A stretch of 64,000 nt of DNA from Saccharopolyspora hirsuta (GCF_008630535.1 NZ_VWPH01000018.1:62001-126000), one strand, 5' to 3'; numbered from the stretch's first letter, positions 25,067-35,845 are shown. Notes: generated by a model not told the origin, from the letters alone. Translations and numbers: made by a program.

Positions 25067-25111
25067 GTCAACCATAGGTTGACGCAGCCGCCGCGTCAAC
25101 CACGAGTTGAC
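25067..25111 (-). promoter_or_regulatory. leaderless promoter covered by two operator dyads
   Basis: Minus strand: TTGACG, 17-bp spacer, TATGGT, then 7 nt to the ATG at 25063, a consensus promoter with transcription starting at or next to the start codon. Two 17-bp dyads overlap it: 25095-25111 covers the -35 box and 25067-25083 the -10 box. On the plus strand these read GTCAACCACGAGTTGAC and GTCAACCATAGGTTGAC. Their centres are 28 bp apart. Likely operators for the HTH protein encoded downstream. Confidence 0.75.
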
Positions 25112-25113
25112 GA

Positions 25114-25419
25114 TCAGCCCAACCGCTCCCCCAAAACCCGCGCGAACTCCAGAGCGGCCGGATCGACGTCCTCGGCCTGCGCAGCCGACCGCAACCACGC
25201 GACCAGCGGCGCCGCAACAGAAGGCGAGAAGGCGGCGATCCACCGAGCGCTCCTCGCCCGAGCCTCAGCCACGTGCTCGGCCGAACCGTCGGGGAAGCGC
25301 GCGACGACATCCGGTCGAGTGGCGAGCAACCCCCCGCCCCGCCAATCCCCACCGGTGGAAACCCCAGCAAGCCGCTCGATCCCCTCGGCCACCGCAAGAA
25401 GCTCATCCCGCTCGCGCAT
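25114..25419 (-). CDS. hypothetical protein
   Basis: 101 aa from ATG 25419. Alpha-helical and acidic/alanine-rich: RERDELLAVAEGIERLAG, then a central GGDWRGGGLLATRPDVVARFPDG loop and a helical C-terminus (RSARWIAAFSPSVAAPLVAWL, ALEFARVLGERLG). No motif I recognise; the pattern resembles small actinobacterial or phage-derived cytosolic proteins. It ends 3 bp before the operator region of the ClpC2-like gene and is co-directional with it. Confidence 0.6.
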   Translation of the reverse strand: MRERDELLAVAEGIERLAGVSTGGDWRGGGLLATRPDVVARFPDGSAEHVAEARARSARWIAAFSPSVAAPLVAWLRSAAQAEDVDPAALEFARVLGERLG

Positions 25420-25528
25420 GCACACATCATCCGCGCCCGCGGCCCGAACACGCGCTCCCGTTCGCGGAACATCCGTGCGCTGCGAGAACATCGCACTCCC
25501 GGGGCCTTCGGAGCTCTAAGCTGCACGG

Positions 25529-25999
25529 GTGCAGATCTCGATCTCGGTCCCCTACGACGAACAGCGCCTGCGACGCACCCTGCGCTTCCTCGCCAACCGC
25601 CAGATGAAGCCCTACCGCATCCTGGGCGTGGCCTTCGTCGTCCTGGGAGCAGCGCTCATCGCGCTCGACCTGACCTCACCCGCGGGCTACGGCATCACCG
25701 CAGGCGGCTTGGCCCTGCTGTTCGCCGTCGTCCCGATAACGGTGGCATCGGGGATGCGCATGCAGTCCGCGGCCGTCAAGCAGGGCTACCACCTGTCCCT
25801 GACCGACGAGTGGGCCCAGGTGAGCTACCCCCTGGTGGAGTCCCGCTTCCGCTGGCAAGGCCTCGACCGCGTCGTCGAAACGCCCGAGGTCTGGTACGCG
25901 ATGTTCGGCAAGGCCCAGGCCCTGACCATCCCCAAGGACCTGATGGCTCCCGAGCAGCAGGCGCAGTTCAGCGCCTTCACCGCGAACCTGCCGAGGTGA
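25529..25999 (+). CDS. YcxB-like membrane protein
   Basis: 156 aa, GTG start. Two hydrophobic helices at residues about 29-48 (YRILGVAFVVLGAALIALDL) and 52-74 (YGITAGGLALLFAVVPITVASG), then a soluble domain beginning YHLSLTDEWAQVSYPLVESRFRW and GLDRVVETPEVWYAMFGKAQALTIPKDLM. That C-terminal pattern is the YcxB domain (strand-rich, ends in a conserved IPK motif). Function of the family unknown. It overlaps the convergent SDR gene by 23 bp. Confidence 0.8.
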   Translation: MQISISVPYDEQRLRRTLRFLANRQMKPYRILGVAFVVLGAALIALDLTSPAGYGITAGGLALLFAVVPITVASGMRMQSAAVKQGYHLSLTDEWAQVSYPLVESRFRWQGLDRVVETPEVWYAMFGKAQALTIPKDLMAPEQQAQFSAFTANLPR

Positions 26000-27470
26000 C
26001 CACGCGCCCCTCGGCGGCGCCGAGGATCCTCGGCGCCATGCCGCCGAAGACCAGCCCGTGCAACGGAGCCACCGCCCACCAGTAGAGGTGCCCCAGCAGG
26101 CCGCGCGGGATGAACACCGCGCGCTGCCGGTACCTCGCTCCCCCGTTCGCGGGCTCCACGGACAGCTCCAACCACGCCTGGCCCGGCACCCTCATCTCGG
26201 CCCGCAGCCGGAGGAAGCGCCCCTCCGCCAACTCCTCGACCCGCCACCAGTCGAGCGCCTCGCCCGTCCGCAGCCGCTGCGGATCGCGCCGTCCGCGACG
26301 CAGCCCGACGCCACCCAGCAGCCTGTCGATCCACCCCCGCACCGCCCAGGCCAGCGGGAAGGAGTACCAGCCGTTTCGCCCCCCGATCCCTTCGACGACC
26401 CGCCAGACGGCTTCGGGGGACGCGCCGGTGACCCGCTCGCGCACATCCCGGTAGACCGTGCCCCCGGACCACTCGGGGTCGGACGGCAGCGGCTCCCACG
26501 GGGCGCTGACCGGTGAGGCGTCCGACCACCGCGTCTCGACCTCACCGCGCTGGATCTTGCGCAGCGCCAGCGCGACGGCGTCCCGGAAGCCCGTCAGCCC
26601 GCCCTCGGGGTGCGGGATGTGCTCGTCGATGTCGTGCTCGGCGCAGACCGCCTCGTTGATCAGCGACTCGATGAGCGGCATCCCGATGCTGCGGGGCACC
26701 GGGGTGACGATGTTGATCCACAGCGAGCTCAGCTCGGGCGACAGGACGCTGACCGGCAGCATCAGCCGCCGCGGCAATCCGGCCACCGCGGCGTAGGTGC
26801 GCATCATCTCCGCATAGGTCAGGACGTCCGGCCCGCCGATGTCGAAGGGGCGGCTGACCTCGGTGGGCAACTCCGCCGCACCGACCAGGTAGTGCAGCAC
26901 GTCCCGCACGGCGATCGGCTGGACCCGGTTGCTCACCCAGCGGGGCGTGACCATCGCCGGCAAGCGCTCGGTGAGGTAGCGCAGCATCTCGAAGCTGGCC
27001 GAGCCCGAGCCGATGATCACCGCGGCCTGCAGCACGGCGGTCGGCACCCCGCTGCGCAGCAACGTCTCCCCCACCTCGGCCCGCGACCGCAGGTGCTCGG
27101 ACAGCTGCCCGGTCCTCGGGTGCACTCCGCCGAGGTACACGATCCGCGTCACCCCGGCCTGCCGCGCGGCCCGCCCCGCGATGGTCGCCGCCCGCCGGTC
27201 CAGATCGCCGAATTCCTTCTGCTGCAAGGAGTGCACCAGGTAGTACAGGACGTCCGCGCCGTCGCACGCCGCGCGCACCGCACCGTCGTCGAGCAGATCC
27301 CCGCGCACCACCTCGACCTGATCGCGCCACGGCACGTCGCGGAGCTTCTCCGGAGTCCGCACCAGGCAGCGCACCCGGTACCCGCTGGCCAGCAGCCGCG
27401 GCACGAGCCGCCCGCCCACGTAACCGGTAGCTCCGGTCACCACGCACAACCTCGATCCCTCGATTCCCAT
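25977..27470 (-). CDS. SDR family protein with DUF2867 domain
   Basis: 497 aa from ATG 27470. N-terminal atypical SDR: CVVTGATGYVGGRLVPRLL (GxxGxxG), VRCLVRTPEKL, DVLYYLVHSL, RIVYLGGVHP. From residue about 330 a DUF2867/START-like domain follows (SGGTVYRDVRERVTGASPEAVWRVVEGIGG, GWYSFPLAWAVRGWIDRLLGG, LRAEMRVPGQAWLEL). These fusion proteins often sit beside photolyase genes in actinobacteria, and here the gene is divergent from phr; a role in light-stress lipid or pigment chemistry is conceivable but unproven. Confidence 0.88.
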   Translation of the reverse strand: MGIEGSRLCVVTGATGYVGGRLVPRLLASGYRVRCLVRTPEKLRDVPWRDQVEVVRGDLLDDGAVRAACDGADVLYYLVHSLQQKEFGDLDRRAATIAGRAARQAGVTRIVYLGGVHPRTGQLSEHLRSRAEVGETLLRSGVPTAVLQAAVIIGSGSASFEMLRYLTERLPAMVTPRWVSNRVQPIAVRDVLHYLVGAAELPTEVSRPFDIGGPDVLTYAEMMRTYAAVAGLPRRLMLPVSVLSPELSSLWINIVTPVPRSIGMPLIESLINEAVCAEHDIDEHIPHPEGGLTGFRDAVALALRKIQRGEVETRWSDASPVSAPWEPLPSDPEWSGGTVYRDVRERVTGASPEAVWRVVEGIGGRNGWYSFPLAWAVRGWIDRLLGGVGLRRGRRDPQRLRTGEALDWWRVEELAEGRFLRLRAEMRVPGQAWLELSVEPANGGARYRQRAVFIPRGLLGHLYWWAVAPLHGLVFGGMAPRILGAAEGRVVTSAGSR

Positions 27471-27618
27471 CCGCACCGGATACCCCGGCTCCGCACCTGC
27501 CAAGCAGACCTCGCGCCCCGATCGGGGGGCCTCCGGCACTCCGTTCCTCGGCGGGGGCTCACGACTTCGCAGGCTGATAGCCTCGAACGAACTCCCTGGC
27601 ACGAGGGCGGAAAATCAT

Positions 27619-28977
27619 TTGCGCACGACGATCTGCCTGTTCACCCGCGACCTGCGGATCCGCGACAACCCGGTCCTGCAGCAGGCTGCACGGGCCGATC
27701 AGGTGGTCCCCCTCTTCGTGCTCGACGAAGTGGTGCTCCGGGGCCCCTTCACCCGCCCCAACCGCACCGCTTTCCTGCTGGACTGCCTCCGGGACCTCCG
27801 TGCTTCGCTCGGCGAGCTCGGCGGCGGTCTGGTCGTGCGAACGGGCACTCCCGCAACCGAGGTCGCGAGGCTGGCGGACGAGGTCGGCGCGGCCGAAGTC
27901 CACGTGGCCGCCGATGTCAGCGCCTACGCGCGAGCCCGCGAGGTCAGCCTGCGGCGAGCCCTGAGCACCCGCGGGTGCGCGCTGCACGTCCACGACTCCG
28001 TGGTGACCGCGCAGCCACCGGGCGAACTCGTCCCGGGTGGCAAGGACCACTTCGCCGTGTTCACCCCGTACTTCCGCCGCTGGGCCGCCGCACCCGTGCG
28101 GCGCACCGCGGACGTGCCCGAGGCGCTGCGGGTGCCGCAGGTGCGGACCGGAAGGCTTCCCGCCCGCGAGGAGCTCTGCCCCGGTGACCTGTCGCCGGAG
28201 CTGCCGACCGGCGGGGAGTCCGCAGGACGGCAGCTCGCGCAGCAGTGGTTCACCGGCGGAATCGCGGAGTACGAGAGCGGGCACGACGACCTCGCCGACG
28301 ACGCGACGTCGCGGCTGTCCCCGTACTTGCACTTCGGCTGCGTGTCCCCGGTCGAACTCGTCCACCGCGCCGGGAACAGCACGTCCGAGCGCGCGTTCGT
28401 CCGCCAACTCGCCTGGCGGGACTTCCACCACCAGGTGCTCGCCGCTCGCCCCGAGTCCAGCCACCGCGACTACCGCCCGAGGGGCGATCGGTGGCGCGAC
28501 GATCCGGAAGCGTTCCGGGCGTGGCGCGAGGGCCGAACCGGCGTTCCCCTCGTGGACGCCGGGATGCGCCAGCTCGCGGCGGAGGGCTGGATGCACAACC
28601 GGGCGCGGATGATCACTGCCAGCTTCCTGGCGAAGACGCTCCACCTCGACTGGCGCCTGGGCGCCCAGCACTTCCTCGACCTGCTGGTGGACGGCGACGT
28701 CGCCAACAACAGCATGAACTGGCAGTGGATGGCGGGCACCGGCACCGACACCCGCCCCAACCGGGTGCTCAACCCGGTCCGCCAAGCCCAGCGGTACGAC
28801 CCGACCGGCGAGTACATCCGCCGCTACGTCCCGGAACTGCGCACCCTGCCCGCGGAGGTGCTGCACGATCCGCAGCTCCTGGACCCCGCCGACCTCGCCC
28901 GCCTCGGCTACCCCGCTCCTGTCGTCGACGTCGACGCGGCCAACGCGCAGTTCCGCGCCAGCCGCGGAAAACCGTGA
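27619..28977 (+). CDS. phr: deoxyribodipyrimidine photo-lyase / cryptochrome
   Basis: 452 aa, TTG start. N-terminal antenna-binding alpha/beta domain (CLFTRDLRIRDNPVLQQA). C-terminal FAD domain has RLSPYLHFGCVSP, FVRQLAWRDFHHQVL, GRTGVPLVDAGMRQLAAEGWMHNRARM, the diagnostic DVANNSMNWQWMAGTGTD, and RYDPTGEYIRRYVPEL. All class I photolyase blocks are intact, so the enzyme should split UV-induced cyclobutane pyrimidine dimers using blue light. Divergent from the SDR/DUF2867 gene; the 148-bp gap is the shared promoter region. Confidence 0.95.
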   Translation: MRTTICLFTRDLRIRDNPVLQQAARADQVVPLFVLDEVVLRGPFTRPNRTAFLLDCLRDLRASLGELGGGLVVRTGTPATEVARLADEVGAAEVHVAADVSAYARAREVSLRRALSTRGCALHVHDSVVTAQPPGELVPGGKDHFAVFTPYFRRWAAAPVRRTADVPEALRVPQVRTGRLPAREELCPGDLSPELPTGGESAGRQLAQQWFTGGIAEYESGHDDLADDATSRLSPYLHFGCVSPVELVHRAGNSTSERAFVRQLAWRDFHHQVLAARPESSHRDYRPRGDRWRDDPEAFRAWREGRTGVPLVDAGMRQLAAEGWMHNRARMITASFLAKTLHLDWRLGAQHFLDLLVDGDVANNSMNWQWMAGTGTDTRPNRVLNPVRQAQRYDPTGEYIRRYVPELRTLPAEVLHDPQLLDPADLARLGYPAPVVDVDAANAQFRASRGKP

Positions 28978-28986
28978 CACCGGCGA

Positions 28987-29333
28987 TCAGTCCAGCACGA
29001 CGATCGCCACGTTGAGCACCGTGGCGAACAGCGTCCACGCCGCGTTCAGCACCAGGTTCACGCCGTACCAAGCCATCGCGAGACCGCGCGACCGCCCTGG
29101 CCCTGCGACCAGGCACGCCATCCCGCGACCGCCAGCAAGGCGCACAAGACCGTCCACACCGGACCGAACAGCCACGGCGGCGGGACCCATCGCGGTAGTC
29201 GCAGCGCGGCGCACTGCTCGGCGGACGTGGCCGCGGCGATCGATCCGATCACCGCGACGACCAGCACTGCGCCGACGGAAACCGCTGCGGCGACGGCCAC
29301 CTCCCGCTTCGAGCACCGCATTCCAGCGAGCAT
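28987..29333 (-). pseudogene. tspO-like tryptophan-rich sensory protein, frameshifted and truncated
   Basis: Frame one, from 29333, gives a TspO/MBR start: VAVAAAVSVGAVLVVAVIGS, then PRWVPPPWLFGPVWTVLCALLAVAGWRAW, the PPxWxFGPVWTxLY signature. This frame ends in a stop near 29058. A second frame picks up directly after with LAMAWYGVNLVLNAAWTLFATVLNVAIVVLD, the next TspO helix, and stops at 28987. Normal TspO proteins have about 150-160 aa and five helices; here one frameshift and loss of part of helices 4-5 leave a non-functional gene. The neighbouring phr gene is intact. Confidence 0.75.
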
Positions 29334-29535
29334 GCGGTGCCTCCACCTGATCCGCGCCGATCGGGAGCGTGCGGCATCGTGATCATCTGCTGCCCGCAGC
29401 GCCCGCCCCGGTCGAGCAGCCGCTCGACGCAGGCACCGCGCGGCCGATGCTGGCGCACGGCCGACCGCCGCGTCCGGAGCAGCGGCCCCCAGATCGCAGG
29501 CTTCCCATATCTTCGCAGGTCAGGGCATATGCGGT

Positions 29536-29606
29536 GGGCGCAGTAGGGTTCGAACCTACGACCCCTTGCTTGTAAGGCAAGTGCTCTTCCGCTGAGCTAT
29601 GCGCCC
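29536..29606 (-). tRNA. tRNA-Val (anticodon UAC)
   Basis: Cloverleaf read on the minus strand: acceptor GGGCGCA with TGCGCCC, D arm GCTC/GAGC, anticodon stem CTTGC/GCAAG around loop CTTACAA (anticodon TAC), T arm GTAGG-TTCGAAC-CCTAC. 71 nt, CCA not encoded. The 202 bp between tspO and this gene (29334-29535) hold nothing I can identify. Confidence 0.95.
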
Positions 29607-29707
29607 TGGGTGGTGGCCGGGCCGGGGGCTCGGCTGATCACCGCCGACACCTTACCTCCGGGTCGGGGCGATCCGGACACCCGGTCGGCCACCTGCTGCG
29701 TGCTGGG

Positions 29708-30172
29708 TCAGGCCTTGAGCCCGGCCAGGGCCTTCTTCCAGACGTCCTGGTCGCGGGCCTCGCCCGGCTGGTTCACCTCGGCGAAGCGGACCTTGCCCTC
29801 GGTGTCGATCAGGAAGGTGCCGCGGTTGGCCATGCCAGCCGCCTCGTTGAACACGCCGTAGGCCTTGGCGACCTCGCCGTGCGGCCAGAAGTCCGACAGC
29901 AGCGGGAAGGTGTAGCCCTCCTTGTCCGCCCACGCCTTCAGCGCGAACGGGGAGTCCACCGACACGCCCAGGACCTGGACGTCGTCGTTCTGGAAGTCGC
30001 TGAGGTCGTCCCGGACCTGGCAGAGCTCGCCCTGGCAGATCCCGCTGAACGCGAACGGGTAGAAGACCAGCAGGACGTTCTTCTTGCCGCGGAAGTCGGC
30101 CAGCGAGACCTTCTCCTTGTTGTAGTCCGGCAGCGTGAAGTCCGGCGCCTGCGCACCGACCTCGACCGTCAT
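29708..30172 (-). CDS. ahpE: AhpE/Bcp-type peroxiredoxin
   Basis: 154 aa from ATG 30172 with GGAGGG nine bases upstream. Thioredoxin fold with peroxidatic Cys46 in FYPFAFSGICQGELCQ and the conserved Arg in MANRGTFLIDTEG. It reduces peroxides in the cytoplasm using low-molecular thiols (mycothiol) or redoxins. Mycobacterium AhpE is a one-Cys enzyme with GELDQ at this point; here Cys51 follows in a C-x4-C spacing, like Bcp/PrxQ enzymes. The gene lies next to the DUF3052 gene and near aceE, the same order as in mycobacteria. Confidence 0.92.
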   Translation of the reverse strand: MTVEVGAQAPDFTLPDYNKEKVSLADFRGKKNVLLVFYPFAFSGICQGELCQVRDDLSDFQNDDVQVLGVSVDSPFALKAWADKEGYTFPLLSDFWPHGEVAKAYGVFNEAAGMANRGTFLIDTEGKVRFAEVNQPGEARDQDVWKKALAGLKA

Positions 30173-30295
30173 GGGCGAACCCTCCTGTTCCACGTGACCT
30201 TGTCATCGCCGAACCTACACCGACCGGGCCGACCGGGGCACCGATGAGCTCACCAGGTGGACTCCGGGAGCCGGGCCGATCAACCGCCCGAACAG

Positions 30296-30334
30296 CGACG
30301 TGGGCACCGGCGTTGATCACCGGTGCCCACGTCG
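30296..30334. terminator. hairpin terminator downstream of DUF3052 gene
   Basis: CGACGTGGGCACCGG pairs exactly with CCGGTGCCCACGTCG across a 9-nt loop, 16 bp beyond the DUF3052 stop on the minus strand. It separates that gene from ahpE. Confidence 0.8.
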
Positions 30335-30350
30335 CTGGATGTCGTCGACG

Positions 30351-30785
30351 TCAGCGCTTGGCCTTCGTCGAGCGGTAGGCCAGGCGGGTGCCCTTCCACC
30401 CGTCGCTGACGGTGACGTTGGCCGTCTGGGCCAGGTTCGCCGTCGATGCCGCTTCCGTGATGTCGGCCGGGTCGACGGACCCGTCCCGGCCGGTCTTCGG
30501 GGTCAGCACCCAGATGACCCCCTCGTCGGACAGCGGCGTCATGACGTCGAGAAGCGTGTCCGTCAGGTCACCGTCGTCTTCGCGCCACCAGAGCAGCACG
30601 ACATCGACCACTTCGTCGGCATCTTCGTCGAGCAGATCGCTCCCGCAACGCTCCTCGATCGCGGCCCGGACATCATCATCGACATCCTCGTCCCAGCCGA
30701 TTTCCTGGACAACCATCTCGGGCTCGATGTCGAGCCTCTCGGCGACGTCGGCTTCGCCTTTACCGGCGTCTCCCGCGGCGACCAC
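30351..30785 (-). CDS. DUF3052 domain protein
   Basis: 144 aa from GTG 30785, with GGAGTGAG upstream; the longer frame to 30902 has no Shine-Dalgarno and no conserved sequence. Typical DUF3052 sequence: ADVAERLDIEPEMVVQEIGWDEDVDDDVR, DADEVVDVVLLWWREDDGDLTDTLLD, GVIWVLTPKTG, and the C-terminal GWKGTRLAYR. The family is restricted to actinobacteria and of unknown function. It is divergent from aceE and faces ahpE, exactly as in Mycobacterium tuberculosis Rv2238c-Rv2241. Confidence 0.9.
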   Translation of the reverse strand: MVAAGDAGKGEADVAERLDIEPEMVVQEIGWDEDVDDDVRAAIEERCGSDLLDEDADEVVDVVLLWWREDDGDLTDTLLDVMTPLSDEGVIWVLTPKTGRDGSVDPADITEAASTANLAQTANVTVSDGWKGTRLAYRSTKAKR

Positions 30786-31078
30786 GGTTTGCTCACTCCT
30801 CCAATGCACCGGTGCGGCACCCGCGGCGCCGCACACCTTCCAGATATGGCCGATAGCGAACACTGCCGACCGCCACCGGCGCAACTGCTGACGGCACGAC
30901 ACGCCGCAGCAGCGGTCAGGCCATGACTGTAGACCGGGAAACCCCCCACCAACAGCCTGGTCGGCGGCGCGGCCGTCGACGGTGCACGCATCCGTGGCCG
31001 AAATGGGGGACGATGACAGTGTTCGACATCACTGTTCGAACGCCCTGCCACAGCCACGACGCAGTCGAGGAGTTCGCC

Positions 31079-33847
<2,769 letters not shown>

Positions 33848-33858
33848 CCGAGCAGTGC

Positions 33859-33893
33859 GCGAGGGGTACCTCCGGCCGGGAGGTACCCCTCGC
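33859..33893. terminator. aceE terminator hairpin
   Basis: GCGAGGGGTACCTCC pairs with GGAGGTACCCCTCGC over a 5-nt loop, starting 12 bp after the aceE stop. Followed by TTCC and no long U-tract. Confidence 0.85.
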
Positions 33894-33905
33894 TTCCGTC
33901 GAGGA

Positions 33906-33925
33906 GCAGTTTCAACTGAAACTGC
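33906..33925. repeat. palindrome, TTTCAAcTGAAA family
   Basis: GCAGTTTCAACTGAAACTGC, one centre mismatch, right after the aceE terminator. Confidence 0.88.
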
Positions 33926-33956
33926 GGTCCCACGGCGTGCCGGTGGAGGTCCGACC

Positions 33957-34255
33957 GCGATTTCAATGGAAATCGCATGTCCGATTTCCATTGAGCCTTT
34001 TTCATCCTGTCCGTGGACCGCAGCTGCGAAGGGCGAACTGCACCGGTCGGCAGGTGTCGCATGCGCCGCAGGCGCATAACCCACCCTCGCAACTCGCACC
34101 GCCGCGGGTTCTCAGCGTTCGCCTGGCGAGGACGGCCCTGACGCCGTGTATCGGGTCATACATAAGTCAGGGACCCCGGAGTCCAGGCGGGCGCTGAGGT
34201 TCCGCCACCGGCACCGCCACGCAGAACGAGGTTGGATAAACCTCATTGAAATCGC
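33957..34255. repeat. GATTTCAATGGAAATC palindrome split by an insertion
   Basis: Left arm GCGATTTCAATGGAAATC (33957-33974), loop GCATGTCC, then GATTTCCATTGA (33983-33994). The right arm breaks off here and resumes at 34244-34255 as CATTGAAATCGC. Removing 33995-34249 restores the perfect right arm GATTTCCATTGAAATCGC seen at 23761-23778. The hexamer CATTGA is present at both borders. Confidence 0.85.
33995..34243. mobile_element. about 250-bp non-coding insertion flanked by CATTGA direct repeats
   Basis: The 249-bp segment starts GCCTTTTTCATCC and ends GGATAAACCT (AGGTTTATCC when reversed). The ends are only loosely inverted. It lies exactly within the arm of a repeated palindrome and is bordered by a 6-bp direct repeat, as expected for a target-site duplication. 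No ORF; one internal hairpin ATGCGCC-GCA-GGCGCAT at 34061-34077. A MITE-like or IS-derived fragment is the simplest reading. Confidence 0.55.
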
Positions 34256-34279
34256 GGATCACCCGGTGCCTGCGGCTGG

Positions 34280-35845
34280 TCAGACCGCGTGGAGGCCGGG
34301 GTCGCGGTCCTGGGTGACGAAGCTGGCCGCCGTCGTCGCCGGGGCGCCGGGCTTCGAGACGTGCGGCAGCACCCGGTAGTCGGCGCGGACCAGGTCCGGG
34401 GTGATCCGGGTGCGCACGTAGCCGCGGCGGGCGCTGTAGAAGTGCACGTGCTCGTTGGCGGCCTTGAGCTTGTCGCCGCCCTCGCTGGTGTCCGAGCCGT
34501 CGCCGCCGGACGTGATGGAGGTGGTGGTCAGCTCCACGGCGACGGTGCGCGACCGCGAGTCGTCGAAGTCGTCCTTGAGGTCGGCCGCCCAGTGCGAGTG
34601 CACGTCACCGGTGAGCACCACGACGTTGCGGGCGGTGTCGAAACCGGCCTTGATCCGCTGCCGCGACGCCTGGTAGCCGTCCCAGGCGTCCATCGGCAGG
34701 ATCTTCGCCGGACCCGGGTCGTGGTCCATCTGGGCGAACCAGACCTGCTGGCCGAGCACGTCCCACCGCGCCCGCGACTCGCGCAGCCCGTCCAGCAACC
34801 ACACCTCCTGGTCCTTGCCGGTGATGGTGCGCCCAGGGACGTGCAGGTCCGGGCCGTCCGGCTTGTTGCCGTCGCCGTAGGCCTGGTCGTCGCGGTACTG
34901 GCGGGTGTCGAGCATGTAGAAGTTCGCCAGCGACCCCCACGCGCGGCGCCGGTAGAGCCGCATGGAGTCGCCGTGCGGCACCGACTCCCACCGCAGCGGC
35001 ATGTTCTCGTAGTACGCCTGGAAGGCGGCCCGGCGCCGCTCGAGGAACGCCCGCCCCGGCGTCTCGGACTTCGCCTCCGGGACGTCGGCGGCCCAGTTGT
35101 TCTCCACCTCGTGGTCGTCGAGGACGACCAGCCAGGGCGCGGTGGCGTGCGCCAGCTGCAGGTCCGGGTCGGTCTTGTACTGCGCGTGCCGCTGCCGGTA
35201 GTTGGCCAGCGTGACGGTCTCGGGGCCGTGCACCTCGCGCACGTCCTTGCTCGTGCTGGCGGCGTACTCGTACTGGTAGTCGCCCAGGTGCAGGATCAGG
35301 CCCGGCTCGTCCTCGGCCATGCGCCGGTAGGCGGTGAAGAAGCCCTCGCCGTAGTGCGCGCAGGAGGCGAAGCACATGGTCAGCGCACCGAGCGAACCCG
35401 GCTCCGGGGCGGTGCGGGTGCGGCCGACCGGCGAGAGCTCGCCCCGCGCGCGGAACCGGTAGAAGTACTCCGTGCCGGGCCGCAGGCCGTTGACCTCGAC
35501 GTGCACGCTGTGCGCCGCGCGCGGTGCAGCCTCGGCCCGCCCGCGCTGCACGACGTGCTTGAACCGCTCGTCGGTCGCCATCTCCCAGTCGACCTTGATC
35601 TCCTGGTCCGGCATCCCGCCGCGACCGTCCTCGGCCAGCGGATCGCGGGCCAGCCGGGTCCACAGCACCACGCCGTGCGGGAGCGGCTCGCCGGACGCGA
35701 CGCCGAGCGTGAACAGCTGGCCGGGGCGCACCGGTCGGCCGACGCCGCGGAGCTCCGAAGCGGCGGCGGGGATCGCGGGCGCAGCGGCGGCGAGCACCGC
35801 GCCGCCGACCAGAACCGACCGGCGGGACAGGGATTTTCCGGGCAC
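34280..35845 (-). CDS. phoD: PhoD-like alkaline phosphatase/phosphodiesterase
   Basis: 521 aa. Tat signal KSLSRRSVLVGGAVLAAAAP, cleaved near PAAA. PhoD N-terminal beta domain begins TLGVASGEPLPHGVVLWTRLA. Metallophosphatase residues: CFASCAHYGEGF, LHLGDYQYEY, VVLDDHEVENNWA, and TGDVHSHWAADL. The enzyme releases phosphate from esters outside the cell, using Fe3+/Ca2+ in characterised relatives. No PHO box identified. Divergent from the dehydrogenase at 35964. Confidence 0.93.
   Translation of the reverse strand: MPGKSLSRRSVLVGGAVLAAAAPAIPAAASELRGVGRPVRPGQLFTLGVASGEPLPHGVVLWTRLARDPLAEDGRGGMPDQEIKVDWEMATDERFKHVVQRGRAEAAPRAAHSVHVEVNGLRPGTEYFYRFRARGELSPVGRTRTAPEPGSLGALTMCFASCAHYGEGFFTAYRRMAEDEPGLILHLGDYQYEYAASTSKDVREVHGPETVTLANYRQRHAQYKTDPDLQLAHATAPWLVVLDDHEVENNWAADVPEAKSETPGRAFLERRRAAFQAYYENMPLRWESVPHGDSMRLYRRRAWGSLANFYMLDTRQYRDDQAYGDGNKPDGPDLHVPGRTITGKDQEVWLLDGLRESRARWDVLGQQVWFAQMDHDPGPAKILPMDAWDGYQASRQRIKAGFDTARNVVVLTGDVHSHWAADLKDDFDDSRSRTVAVELTTTSITSGGDGSDTSEGGDKLKAANEHVHFYSARRGYVRTRITPDLVRADYRVLPHVSKPGAPATTAASFVTQDRDPGLHAV

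Noticed and set aside
25067-25083. Start of the ClpC2-like gene at ATG 25075
   Set aside because: This ATG lies inside the -10 box (TATGGT) of a well-formed promoter; transcription would start downstream, so ATG 25063 is preferred.
27471-27618. Carotenoid or LitR-type light operator between the SDR and phr genes
   Set aside because: No dyad convincing enough was found, only a short GCCCCGATCGGGGG run; gene order alone does not show a site.
29369-29575. Small ORFs over the tRNA region (ending AVGAVGFEPTTPCL or starting MPYKQGVVGSNPTAPT)
   Set aside because: These are the usual spurious translations of a tRNA gene and its flank.
31013-31078. Longer AceE N-terminus from ATG 31013
   Set aside because: The extra 22 residues are not like the AceE family; TTG 31079 has a good ribosome site and gives the family-like start. 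It remains possible and is noted in the entry.
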